Below are positions 7,118 to 15,307 of a stretch of 33,998 bases of DNA, one piece after another. This DNA comes from an uncultured Lachnobacterium sp. (GTDB lineage Bacteria > Bacillota > Clostridia > Lachnospirales > Lachnospiraceae). The first letter of the stretch is position 1. Each line of letters starts with the position of its first letter. A program made the position numbers and the translations under genes. The stretch spans positions 1 to 33,998 of the forward strand of contig URDU01000033.1 in assembly GCA_900546625.1 (NCBI GenBank). Direction: 5' to 3'. The notes beneath the pieces are model-generated. The model searched no databases and was not told the origin of the DNA. It was given only the letters and a program-made list of their open reading frames with translations.

Positions 7118-8473
7118 ATGAGCTATGGACTGATTGCAACATTGATTGTAGTGGCGATTGTTGTCGGTGCAATCACAACAAAAAAATGTGAGGCTTTCCT
7201 GATTGCAGGATCTATGGTGGGAGCAATTGTTCTCTGGAAACAGGATTTCCTGTCAAAATGGGTAAGTACACTTGAAGGTGTGATGAGTGATGAGGCATAT
7301 GTCATTTTGATATGCGGACTCTTCGGAAGTCTTGTCGCTTTGCTTACTGCTTCAAAAGGAAGCTTTGGTTTTACCAAGATTGTGTCAAAGCTTTGTAATT
7401 CAGAAAGAAAGACACTTTTTACCACATTTATTTTAGGAATATTGATTTTCGTAGATGATTACCTGAATGTTTTATCAATAGGAACAGCCATGAAGGGTAC
7501 ATACGATAAAAAGAAGGTGCCAAGAGAGGCTCTTGCATATCTGTTAGACAGCACCGGCGCTCCGGTCTGTGTACTGATTCCGTTCTCTTCATGGGCAGCG
7601 TATTTTGGAGCTATTTTCCTCCAGCAGGATTGTGTGAAGAAGCTTGCAGGTGGAAGCCTGATGAAGACATATATGATGGCAATTCCATATTGTGTTTATC
7701 CGATTGTGGCACTTTTAATAGTATTCCTTTTCTGTATGGGATGGTTTCCAAAGCTTGGAGGCATGAAGAAAGCATATGAGCGTGTTGCTGCTACAGGAAA
7801 AACATACAGCGATATAAGCAGAAAGTACAATATAGGCTCTGAGTACGGTGAGGACGAGGGCAGAAGTGTATGGTATTTCATCATTCCGCTTGCTATACTG
7901 GTAGGTGTGGCAGTTGCAACAGGAGATCTGGTTGTTGCAGCAGTTATTGCAATAATTGTTTCTATGGTATTGTATATTGCAGGAAGGATTATGACATTCT
8001 CAGAGTTCTGGGATACATTCGTAAAGGGATTTTCGGATATGCTCCCGATTATCATTTTACTTATATCTGCACTTACATTCCAAAAGATTGCAAGTGAGAT
8101 GAAGATGACAGAGTTCTTTGTAGATATATGTAAGCCGTTTATGGCAGGAAGTGTATTCCCGATGATTACATTTATCATTGTAGGACTTCTGGCTTTCATG
8201 ATTGCAAATGCATGGGGTGTATGTACACTTGTAGCACCGGTGCTTTTACCGCTTGGAGCAAGTGTCGGAGCAAATATCGTACTTGTTATGGCAGCTATTC
8301 TTTCAGGCTGCGCATTCGGAAACCATGCATGCTTCTACTGTGACACAACAGTGCTCGCATCAAACGGAGCAGGAATTGACAACCTTGAGCACGCGGGCTC
8401 ACAGCTGCCGTATGTGTTTATCGGAGCAGGTGTTTCTATAATTGGTTTCCTGATTCTGGGATTTGCGATGTAG
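7118..8473 (+). CDS. NhaC-type Na+/H+ antiporter-family transporter
   Basis: 451 residues, almost entirely hydrophobic, with about 11-12 predicted membrane helices, starting at ATG with AGAGGAA upstream. The segment FVDDYLNVLSIG followed by a conserved STGAPVCVLIPFSSW is characteristic of the NhaC family, as are paired polar breaks in helices (ANAWG, SGCAFGNHACFYCDT). NhaC proteins exchange Na+ with protons or with organic substrates such as malate/lactate or amines. Because it follows a nucleobase deaminase and PucR regulator and shares the leader-terminator arrangement, it may carry a base or related amine (inference only). The long cytoplasmic loop near 225-250 is charged. Confidence 0.82.
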   Translation: MSYGLIATLIVVAIVVGAITTKKCEAFLIAGSMVGAIVLWKQDFLSKWVSTLEGVMSDEAYVILICGLFGSLVALLTASKGSFGFTKIVSKLCNSERKTLFTTFILGILIFVDDYLNVLSIGTAMKGTYDKKKVPREALAYLLDSTGAPVCVLIPFSSWAAYFGAIFLQQDCVKKLAGGSLMKTYMMAIPYCVYPIVALLIVFLFCMGWFPKLGGMKKAYERVAATGKTYSDISRKYNIGSEYGEDEGRSVWYFIIPLAILVGVAVATGDLVVAAVIAIIVSMVLYIAGRIMTFSEFWDTFVKGFSDMLPIIILLISALTFQKIASEMKMTEFFVDICKPFMAGSVFPMITFIIVGLLAFMIANAWGVCTLVAPVLLPLGASVGANIVLVMAAILSGCAFGNHACFYCDTTVLASNGAGIDNLEHAGSQLPYVFIGAGVSIIGFLILGFAM

Positions 8474-8542
8474 CAGCTATACTGATATGTTAAGTAACTA
8501 TAATTGTGAGATGATAACTCGTCAAAAGAAAAGGAGTACAGT

Positions 8543-9163
8543 ATGGACGATAAAAAATATGTTGTAACAATAGCAAGACAGTTTGGCAGTCTGGGACGTC
8601 CGATTGCCATGCGTATGAGCGAAAAGCTAGGTATAGAGTTTTATGACAGGGACATTGTGGAGGAGGCTGCGAAAAAGCTTAATCTTCCGGTGTCAAAAAT
8701 CAATGAGATAGAGGAGAGTGCAAAGAAAAAGGTACATTCAAACAGCTTCAGAAGGATGATGTATCCGCTTGGCACACAGGCTGACGAGCTGCAGGATAAG
8801 CTCTTTGAGGCACAGCAGAATATCATCAGGTTTCTTGTGGAAAGAGAGTCATGTATTATAGTAGGACGCTGCTCGGATTTTATCCTGGCTGATGAGCCGA
8901 ACCTGCTTAGAATATATATCTACGCGCCATATGAGGAGCGGGTGAAGAACTGTGTAAATGACCTGAATATGGATGAGACTGATGCCAGAAGGATGATTAA
9001 GGCTGTAGATGAGGCGAGGGATCATTATCATATGCACTATGCCGGCTTTTTGCCAAACGACCAGAGATTCAAGGAAATCATGATTGACAGCAGTATGCTC
9101 GGTACAGAAGGCACAGCCGACTATCTGGTCGATGCCGTAAAGAGAAGATTTGGACTTGAATAA
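8543..9163 (+). CDS. Cytidylate-kinase-like protein
   Basis: 206 residues, ATG with AAAAGGAG upstream. The N-terminus VVTIARQFGSLGRPIA matches the start of the cytidylate kinase-like family, whose usual loop is RQFGSGGREIA; here GSGG is GSLG and no P-loop Lys is present. FYDRDIVEEAAKKL and CIIVGRCSDFIL follow the family pattern, as does the YAPYEERV segment. These proteins occur beside cmk in many clostridia and their substrate is not established; a nucleoside monophosphate kinase role is an inference. A hairpin with T tract (9201-9231) follows. There is no operon partner upstream except the carrier 69 bases away. Confidence 0.82.
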   Translation: MDDKKYVVTIARQFGSLGRPIAMRMSEKLGIEFYDRDIVEEAAKKLNLPVSKINEIEESAKKKVHSNSFRRMMYPLGTQADELQDKLFEAQQNIIRFLVERESCIIVGRCSDFILADEPNLLRIYIYAPYEERVKNCVNDLNMDETDARRMIKAVDEARDHYHMHYAGFLPNDQRFKEIMIDSSMLGTEGTADYLVDAVKRRFGLE

Positions 9164-9189
9164 TACATATACAATTAAATACCGGATTG

Positions 9190-9231
9190 TGTTATAATAG
9201 GTCTGTCGGCGGATTCGTCGGCAGACTTTTT
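9190..9231 (+). terminator. Hairpin terminator with adjoining extended -10, before pepD
   Basis: GTCTGTCG (9201-9208) pairs with CGGCAGAC (9218-9225), then TTTTTTG. It ends the upstream kinase-like gene. TGTTATAAT (9190-9198), an extended -10, lies just before it, so a pepD transcript could begin with this hairpin about 20 bases before the start codon. Confidence 0.6.
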
Positions 9232-9245
9232 GTAAGGAGAGTAAA

Positions 9246-10685
9246 ATGAGAGTATTAACAGATTTAGAGCCAAAGAATGTTTTTTCGTTTTTCGAGGATA
9301 TATGCAGTATTCCTCATCCATCATACAAGGAAGAGAAAATCAGTAATTATCTGGTGGAGTTTGCGAAGGCAAGAGGCCTTGAGCATTATCAGGATGAGCT
9401 TCACAATGTGATAATCATAAAGGAAGCATCAGCTGGATATGAGGATGTGGAGCCGATCATACTGCAGGGACACATGGATATGGTTTGCGAGAAGGCACCT
9501 GACTGTGATAAGGACATGGACGAGGAGGGCTTAGACCTTTTGATAAATGGTGATTTTATCTCGGCAAAGGGCACTACACTCGGTGGAGATGACGGTATTG
9601 CGGTGGCATATGCGCTTGCTATTTTGGACGATGACAGCCTGTCACATCCACGCCTTGAGTTTGTATGCACTGTATGCGAGGAGGTAGGCATGGAGGGTGC
9701 CACAGGCATCGATGTGTCTATGCTTAAGGGAAAGAAGCTTCTTAATATGGACAGCGAGGAGGAGGGCGTGATGCTCGCAAGCTGCGCCGGTGGATGCAGA
9801 GCCGATGTGAAGCTGCCTGTAGAGAGAGAGACAGTAAACGGAACAAAGCTTACTGTGAGCTTATCAGGTCTCACCGGCGGACATTCAGGCTCAGAGATTG
9901 ATAAGGGCAGGGGCAATGCCAATACTCTTATGTCCAGACTGCTTCGCGACGCATCGGCACCTGTAGCTATAGCTTCTATAGATGGAGGCAGAAAGGATAA
10001 TGCCATTCCAAGAGAGTGTACTGCACAGATTATTGTATCACCGGATCAGGCAGAGGCAGTGAAGGCTTCGATAGAACAGGCCGCAGCTGAGATTGCGGAG
10101 GAGTTTAAGGCATCTGATCCTGACCTTAAGCTTACTGTGTCAGAGGAGACTGACTGCAGTGAGTCTGCTATAAGTGCTAAGGACAGCGCAAGGGTCATCG
10201 CACTTATCGAGGCACTGCCAAACGGTATCATCAGAATGAGCAGGGAGATTGATAAGCTTGTTGAGACCTCGCTTAATCTGGGAGTTTTAAAATCAGACGA
10301 TGCTGCTGTCACTTTAAGATACGCAGTCAGAAGCTCTGTCGGTGTGGCTAAAAAGAGCCTTAAGAACCAGCTTGTATGCATAGCAGGCGCTTTTGCGGCA
10401 GAGGTTACATTTGAGGGCGATTACCCTGCATGGGAGTACAAGAAGGACTCAAAGCTTCGCGAGGATATGGTAAGGATTTTTGAGGAGATGTATGGCAAAA
10501 AGCCTACAGTTGAGGCTATTCATGCCGGTGTTGAGTGCGGACTTTTAAGCGGCAAGATTGAAGGACTTGACTGCATATCAATGGGACCGGACATGTATGA
10601 TATCCATACGACAGAGGAGAGGCTTTCAATATCCTCTGCAAAGAGGTCATATGAGTATATACTCAGAGTGATTGCGTGCAAATAA
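9246..10685 (+). CDS. pepD: Aminoacyl-histidine (Xaa-His) dipeptidase, M20 family
   Basis: 479 residues, the usual PepD length. It hydrolyses Xaa-His and other dipeptides in the cytoplasm using two zinc ions. The M20 ligands are visible: H76 and catalytic D78 (QGHMDMV), D115 (LGGDDGIA), E145/E146 (CTVCEEVGMEG), D169 (LNMDSEEEG) and a C-terminal His (EAIHAGVECG). The dimerisation domain lies around 185-360 and starts GGHSGSEI. Start ATG has AAGGAGAG upstream. It ends 4 bases from the stop of the convergent AraC regulator, and its terminator hairpin lies inside that gene. It is probably a nutritional peptidase, with no pathway link to the neighbours. Confidence 0.94.
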   Translation: MRVLTDLEPKNVFSFFEDICSIPHPSYKEEKISNYLVEFAKARGLEHYQDELHNVIIIKEASAGYEDVEPIILQGHMDMVCEKAPDCDKDMDEEGLDLLINGDFISAKGTTLGGDDGIAVAYALAILDDDSLSHPRLEFVCTVCEEVGMEGATGIDVSMLKGKKLLNMDSEEEGVMLASCAGGCRADVKLPVERETVNGTKLTVSLSGLTGGHSGSEIDKGRGNANTLMSRLLRDASAPVAIASIDGGRKDNAIPRECTAQIIVSPDQAEAVKASIEQAAAEIAEEFKASDPDLKLTVSEETDCSESAISAKDSARVIALIEALPNGIIRMSREIDKLVETSLNLGVLKSDDAAVTLRYAVRSSVGVAKKSLKNQLVCIAGAFAAEVTFEGDYPAWEYKKDSKLREDMVRIFEEMYGKKPTVEAIHAGVECGLLSGKIEGLDCISMGPDMYDIHTTEERLSISSAKRSYEYILRVIACK

Positions 10686-10689
10686 ATAG

Positions 10690-11571
10690 TTATTCAAGGC
10701 TTTTGATAAAGGAAAGAGGTGTCATGTGATACCTCTTTTTAAATGCCCTGTGAAAATAGCTCAGATTGTGAAATCCGACAGACAGTGACACATCGAGAAT
10801 TGAGGTGTTGCCGCGCTCGAACTGTTCCACGGATTTTTCAAGCCGCACATTGTTGATATACTGCACGCAGGTCATGTTCATGTGTTTTTTGAAGAAACGC
10901 ATGAAGTGGTATTCACTGAAATAACAAAGTCCGGCAAGCTCAGAAACCTGTATGCCCTCGGCATAGTGCATGTCGATGTAATCGAGCACGTTTTTAAGCT
11001 TATCGGAGGATGTGTTGGCACCAAAATCAGCATTCTTTTCACTGTATTGCAGCAGTAGAAATACAGCCTGCAGCAGAAATGCCTTTAGTGCCAGCTCATA
11101 TCCGAATTCCTGACCGGAGTAGAGATTTGTTATGCGCATGAAGCATTTGCGAAGGGATGAATATGCAGGATGCTTCGGTGCAATCAGGTAAGGCATGGCA
11201 AACTCATGGTTGATTAGCGGAGTCAGATATCTTGAAGAGCATATATCGGTATTGTTTCCACCTAAAAAATTGATATGGAATACATACGTTTCCGAGTAAA
11301 ATTCGTCGCAGTTCCTTATTGAAATGGAATGCAGCAGCAGTGGCGGGATAAAGATGATATCGCCTTCCTTTGCTTCATATTCGAGCAAATCAATCTGATA
11401 GGTGCATGAGCCCTTTGTAATCAGTGTGAGCTCTGCCTCATCATGCCAGTGTGTGGTGATGACAGGGTAATCTGCTGCAAGTCTTGTTATATATTTCTGA
11501 ACAGGGAAAAATACATCTCCGTGCTTTGCGTTTTCTTTTTGTCCAAGTGTAAGAGGATTATTGTTTTTCAT
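10690..11571 (-). CDS. AraC-family regulator (cupin + HTH)
   Basis: 293 residues. The N-terminal cupin-type sensor (about 20-115) shows THWHDEAELTLI and a GDIIFIPPLLLHSI strand pair. The C-terminal AraC DNA-binding domain (about 190-290) has VSELAGLCYFSEYHFMRFF and the signature SVGFHNLSYFHRAFKK. GGAG lies 10 bases before ATG 11571; a minus-strand TATAAT is at 11618-11613. It is divergent from two alpha-glucosidase genes, 190 bases away, and most likely activates them in response to a sugar (inference from position and from AraC regulators of glycoside use). Its last codons contain the terminator of pepD. Confidence 0.9.
   Translation of the reverse strand: MKNNNPLTLGQKENAKHGDVFFPVQKYITRLAADYPVITTHWHDEAELTLITKGSCTYQIDLLEYEAKEGDIIFIPPLLLHSISIRNCDEFYSETYVFHINFLGGNNTDICSSRYLTPLINHEFAMPYLIAPKHPAYSSLRKCFMRITNLYSGQEFGYELALKAFLLQAVFLLLQYSEKNADFGANTSSDKLKNVLDYIDMHYAEGIQVSELAGLCYFSEYHFMRFFKKHMNMTCVQYINNVRLEKSVEQFERGNTSILDVSLSVGFHNLSYFHRAFKKRYHMTPLSFIKSLE
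10713..10740 (+). terminator. pepD terminator embedded in the convergent gene's 3' end
   Basis: AAAGAGGTGTCA (10713-10724) pairs with TGATACCTCTTT (10727-10738) with one G-U; the inner pairs must open to form a loop. T continues to 10740. It lies wholly inside the AraC-family coding sequence, 28 bases past the pepD stop. Confidence 0.7.
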
Positions 11572-11677
11572 ATTGTTGTTTCTCCATAGCTTTTAAAACC
11601 ATACCCTTTAAAATTATAAGAGCAGTATTGTGTTATAAAATGAAAAAATATTGCAAGAATTTATACTAATTACTTTC

Positions 11678-11730
11678 TATAATAGCAGTATAATACATCA
11701 AGGCAAAGCGCTCAAGATGTAAATGAGTGC
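11678..11730 (+). promoter_or_regulatory. Glucosidase promoter region and possible operator
   Basis: Two TATAAT boxes (11678-11683 and 11689-11694) precede the first glucosidase; their -35 regions are weak, which suits an activator-dependent promoter. Downstream GCGCTCA (11708-11714) and TGAGTGC (11724-11730) form an imperfect inverted repeat, perhaps an operator. Confidence 0.4.
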
Positions 11731-11761
11731 GAAATTTATGATTAGATAAGAGGTACACATT

Positions 11762-13447
11762 ATGGAGAGAAAATGGTGGCACGACAAGGTGGCATATCAG
11801 ATTTATCCAAAGAGCTTTCTGGATACAAACGGTGATGGAATAGGAGATTTAAGAGGTATCATTTCAAAGCTGGATTATTTAAAATCACTTGGAATTGACA
11901 TCATATGGCTGTCTCCGATATATAAATCGCCATTTGTGGATCAGGGCTATGATATATCTGATTACTATGCGATAGCTGAAGAGTTCGGTACTATGGAGGA
12001 GTTTGATGAGCTCCTTGCCGAGGCAAAGAAGCGTGATATGCATATCATCATGGATCTGGTAATAAATCACTGCTCGGATAAGCACGAGTGGTTTCAAAAG
12101 GCACTTAAGGATCCGGATGGAGAGTATGCTGACTATTTCTATTTCAGAAAGGGCAAAAACGGCAATCCGCCGAGCAACTACCGCTCTTACTTTGGCGGAA
12201 GCTGCTGGGAGAAGGTACCGGGCACGGACAAGTATTATCTGCATATGTTTGCGAAGGAGCAGCCGGATTTAAACTGGGAGAACGAAAAGCTAAGACAAAA
12301 GCTTTATGAGATGATTAACTGGTGGCTTGATAAGGGCTTGTCAGGCTTTAGAATAGATGCGATAATCAATATAAAGAAAAATCTCGATTTTCCTGATTTT
12401 GAGCCGGATGCAGAGGACGGACTTGCTGCCTGCTACAAGATGGTTGAGAGTGCCGAGGGCGTCGGAGAGTTCTTGGAGGAATTAAAGAACAATACATTTA
12501 AGAAGTATGATGCATTTACAGTCGGCGAGGTATTCAATATGAAGCCTGAGGAGCTGCCGGAGTTTATCGGTGAGAATGGCCATTTTTCAACGATATTTGA
12601 TTTTTGTGCGCAGTGCTTAAGCGATGGAGAGCACGGCTGGTATGATGCACCGAAAATAGATTTTGACACATGGAGAAAGACTATTCTTGGCTCACAGCTT
12701 GAGACGGAAAAGTACGGCTTTAAGGCCAATATCATAGAAAATCACGATGAGCCGAGAGGCGCTTCAAGATTTTTACCGGAGCATGCACAAAATCCTGCCG
12801 GAATCAAGATGCTTGGAACCGTCAGCGTACTGCTTCGAGGCATTCCGTTTATATACCAGGGACAGGAAATCGGTATGCAAAATGCAAAGTGGAACAGCAT
12901 AGATGAGTATGACGATATCAGTACAAAGGACCAGTACAAGGCTGCACTTGCAGCAGGCTTGTCAAAGGAGCAGGCACTTGCAGCCTGTGGAAGGATGAGC
13001 AGGGATAATGCAAGGACACCTATGCAGTGGAGTGATGAGGCAAATGCCGGTTTTACCACAGCAAAGCCATGGCTTAAGGTTAATGAAAACTATAAGGCTA
13101 TCAATGTGGCTGCGCAGGAAAAGGACCCTGCATCTGTTTTGAACTACTACAGAAGGCTTGTGGCACTTAGAAAGTCAGATGAATTCAGGGAGCTGTTCAC
13201 CTACGGCAGATGTGTTCCGGCATATGAGGATACAGATGGCATCATGGCTTATTACAGAGAGGATGCCAATAAGCGCGTGCTGGTTGCGGCAAATTTTGGC
13301 AGGGAAGAAGCGCAAATCAAGCTGGATGGCAGTGTCAAAAAGGTGCTTTTGTCTAACAGGAATAATGCTTCTGAGAGCACAATCGAAGTTGGAGCATCCG
13401 AGCTTAAGCTTGAAAGCTGTGAGGTTCTGGTAGTGCTTGTCGGATAG
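11762..13447 (+). CDS. GH13 alpha-glucosidase (oligo-1,6-glucosidase type), Ala variant
   Basis: 561 residues; a cytoplasmic exo-acting alpha-glucosidase releasing glucose from short malto- or isomalto-oligosaccharides. The (beta/alpha)8 barrel carries DLVINH (H103), nucleophile D199 in GFRIDA, acid/base E256 in VGEVFN and D329 in ENHDEPR; domain B with FGGSCWE follows strand 3 and a C-terminal beta domain ends the protein. The residue after the nucleophile is Ala200; in this family Val there goes with alpha-1,6 preference, and Ala or Thr with acceptance of alpha-1,4 links, so specificity may be alpha-1,4 or broad (inference). There is no signal peptide. It is first of two tandem genes under the divergent AraC regulator; the second starts 103 bases downstream. 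Confidence 0.9.
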   Translation: MERKWWHDKVAYQIYPKSFLDTNGDGIGDLRGIISKLDYLKSLGIDIIWLSPIYKSPFVDQGYDISDYYAIAEEFGTMEEFDELLAEAKKRDMHIIMDLVINHCSDKHEWFQKALKDPDGEYADYFYFRKGKNGNPPSNYRSYFGGSCWEKVPGTDKYYLHMFAKEQPDLNWENEKLRQKLYEMINWWLDKGLSGFRIDAIINIKKNLDFPDFEPDAEDGLAACYKMVESAEGVGEFLEELKNNTFKKYDAFTVGEVFNMKPEELPEFIGENGHFSTIFDFCAQCLSDGEHGWYDAPKIDFDTWRKTILGSQLETEKYGFKANIIENHDEPRGASRFLPEHAQNPAGIKMLGTVSVLLRGIPFIYQGQEIGMQNAKWNSIDEYDDISTKDQYKAALAAGLSKEQALAACGRMSRDNARTPMQWSDEANAGFTTAKPWLKVNENYKAINVAAQEKDPASVLNYYRRLVALRKSDEFRELFTYGRCVPAYEDTDGIMAYYREDANKRVLVAANFGREEAQIKLDGSVKKVLLSNRNNASESTIEVGASELKLESCEVLVVLVG

Positions 13448-13550
13448 CATAATCGGATACAGAATTAAAGAAACGATGTTTAATTTTACAAAAAACAGCA
13501 ACTAAAAAGACAACTAAAAGAGATAATAAAATAGAGATATGGAGGGCATA

Positions 13551-15176
13551 ATGAGCAAAAACAATAACGAAAAATGGTGGAAAAAGGCGGTAGTTTATCA
13601 GATTTATCCAAAGAGCTTTCAGGATTCCAACGGAGACGGCTTTGGCGATTTACAGGGTATCATCAAAAGACTTGATTATCTTGAGACGCTTGGAATCAAT
13701 GCAATATGGCTTTCGCCGGTATTTAAATCGCCGCAGGCGGACAACGGCTATGACATTTCGGATTACAGGGATATTGACCCGACATTTGGAAGCCTCGATG
13801 ATATGGAGGAGCTCATAAACGAGGCAAAGAAGCACAATATAAGGATTATGATGGACCTTGTCTTAAATCACTCTTCAAATGAGCACAGATGGTTCAAGGA
13901 GGCTAAAAAGAGCAAGGACAATCCATACCACGACTACTATATCTGGAGAGACGGAGAGGAAGGCGTGCCGCCAAGTGATATGAAGGCTGTTTTCGGTGGA
14001 AGTGCATGGGAATATGTGCCGGAAATCGGACAGTATTATTTTCATCAGTTTTTACCTGAGCAGCCGGACTTAAACTGGGAGAATCCAAAGGTCAGAAGAG
14101 CAATCTACGATATGATCCTCTGGTGGATGGACAAGGGAGTCGGCGGCTTCAGGCTGGATGTAATCGACCAGATAGCAAAGGAGCCGGACAAGAGAATCAC
14201 AATAAACGGACCAAGGCTTCAGGAATATTTTAAGGAACTGAGTAAGGAGACCTTCCAAAAGGGTGACCTGATTACCGTAGGTGAGGCGTGGGGAGCAGAC
14301 ACAGAGCGTGCAAAGCTTTACAGCAATCCGGATGGCAGCGAGTTTTCGATGGTGTTCCAGTTCGAGCACATAGGGCTTGACCAAAAGGAGGGCGGCGAGA
14401 AATGGGACCTTGCACCGCTTCCGTTTAAAAAGCTCAAAAAGATAATGGCACACTGGCAGAATGAGCTCTACAACTGTGGCTGGAACAGTCTGTTCTGGGA
14501 CAATCATGACCTGCCTCGTATCGTGTCAAGATGGGGCAATGACAGGGAGTACAGAGTGGAATCTGCAAAGATGCTTGCCATATTGCTGCACGGCATGCAG
14601 GGTACACCGTACATCTATCAGGGCGAGGAGCTTGGCATGACAAATGTACAGTATGATATCGAGGATTATAAGGACTGCGAAATCATAAATATGTATCATG
14701 AGCGCCTTGAAAAAGGATATTCAAAGGACGAAATCATGAAGTCCATTTATGCAAAGGGACGTGACAATGCAAGGACACCGATGCAGTGGGATGACTCGGC
14801 AAATGCCGGCTTCACCACAGGAACACCTTGGATAAAGGTAAATGACAATTACGACAAAATCAATGCCAAATCACAGGTAGATGACCCTGATTCAATCTTT
14901 AGCTGCTACAAGAAGCTTGTTCAGCTGAGAAAGGATTATCCGGTATTTGTCGATGGTAAGTTCACACTTTTACTTGAGGATGATGAGAATATTTTTGCAT
15001 ACAGCAGAAAGAATGAAGAAAAGACCATGATTGTTGTGTGCAATTTCTTTGACAAGGAGATACCAATGCCGCTTGCAAAGGAGTGCGAGGGCATGGAGGT
15101 GCTGATTTCAAATTATAAGGATACCTCTGATATGTCTGTGCTCAGACCTTATGAGGCAAGGATGTATATACGATAA
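13551..15176 (+). CDS. GH13 oligo-1,6 / glucan-1,6-alpha-glucosidase, Val variant
   Basis: 541 residues from ATG 13551, chosen because GGAGGG (13541-13546) sits directly upstream; an in-frame ATG at 13539 overlaps that ribosome site. Catalytic residues are D203 (GGFRLDVID), E245 (VGEAWG) and D320 (WDNHDLPR), with the Val after the nucleophile typical of alpha-1,6-active oligo-1,6-glucosidases and DexB. It closely resembles the preceding enzyme, including shared segments KGRDNARTPMQW-like and FTTGTPW, so the pair arose by duplication. Together they would finish degradation of imported isomalto- and malto-oligosaccharides. No transporter gene adjoins. A strong terminator follows. Confidence 0.9.
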   Translation: MSKNNNEKWWKKAVVYQIYPKSFQDSNGDGFGDLQGIIKRLDYLETLGINAIWLSPVFKSPQADNGYDISDYRDIDPTFGSLDDMEELINEAKKHNIRIMMDLVLNHSSNEHRWFKEAKKSKDNPYHDYYIWRDGEEGVPPSDMKAVFGGSAWEYVPEIGQYYFHQFLPEQPDLNWENPKVRRAIYDMILWWMDKGVGGFRLDVIDQIAKEPDKRITINGPRLQEYFKELSKETFQKGDLITVGEAWGADTERAKLYSNPDGSEFSMVFQFEHIGLDQKEGGEKWDLAPLPFKKLKKIMAHWQNELYNCGWNSLFWDNHDLPRIVSRWGNDREYRVESAKMLAILLHGMQGTPYIYQGEELGMTNVQYDIEDYKDCEIINMYHERLEKGYSKDEIMKSIYAKGRDNARTPMQWDDSANAGFTTGTPWIKVNDNYDKINAKSQVDDPDSIFSCYKKLVQLRKDYPVFVDGKFTLLLEDDENIFAYSRKNEEKTMIVVCNFFDKEIPMPLAKECEGMEVLISNYKDTSDMSVLRPYEARMYIR

Positions 15177-15187
15177 GTAAAATATTG

Positions 15188-15240
15188 ATACCGTCTGTTT
15201 TTATAAAGGTGTTTTATAAAAGCAGGCGGTATTATTGTAT
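15188..15240 (+). terminator. Terminator of the glucosidase genes
   Basis: Arms beginning ATACCGTCTG (15188) and ending CAGGCGGTAT (15232) form a stem of about 20 bp with two G-U pairs, followed by a T-rich tail. That tail also holds the -35 of the next promoter. Confidence 0.8.
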
Positions 15241-15263
15241 TTTTTAAAGATAATGTATATAAT
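15235..15263 (+). promoter_or_regulatory. Promoter of the thioredoxin-reductase-like gene
   Basis: TTGTAT (15235-15240), 17 bases, TATAAT (15258-15263). Predicted transcript start is near 15270. Confidence 0.65.
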
Positions 15264-15307
15264 AAGTTACCATAAAAGCTTAAGTGAGGATGAAAGGAAC
15301 CAATTCC

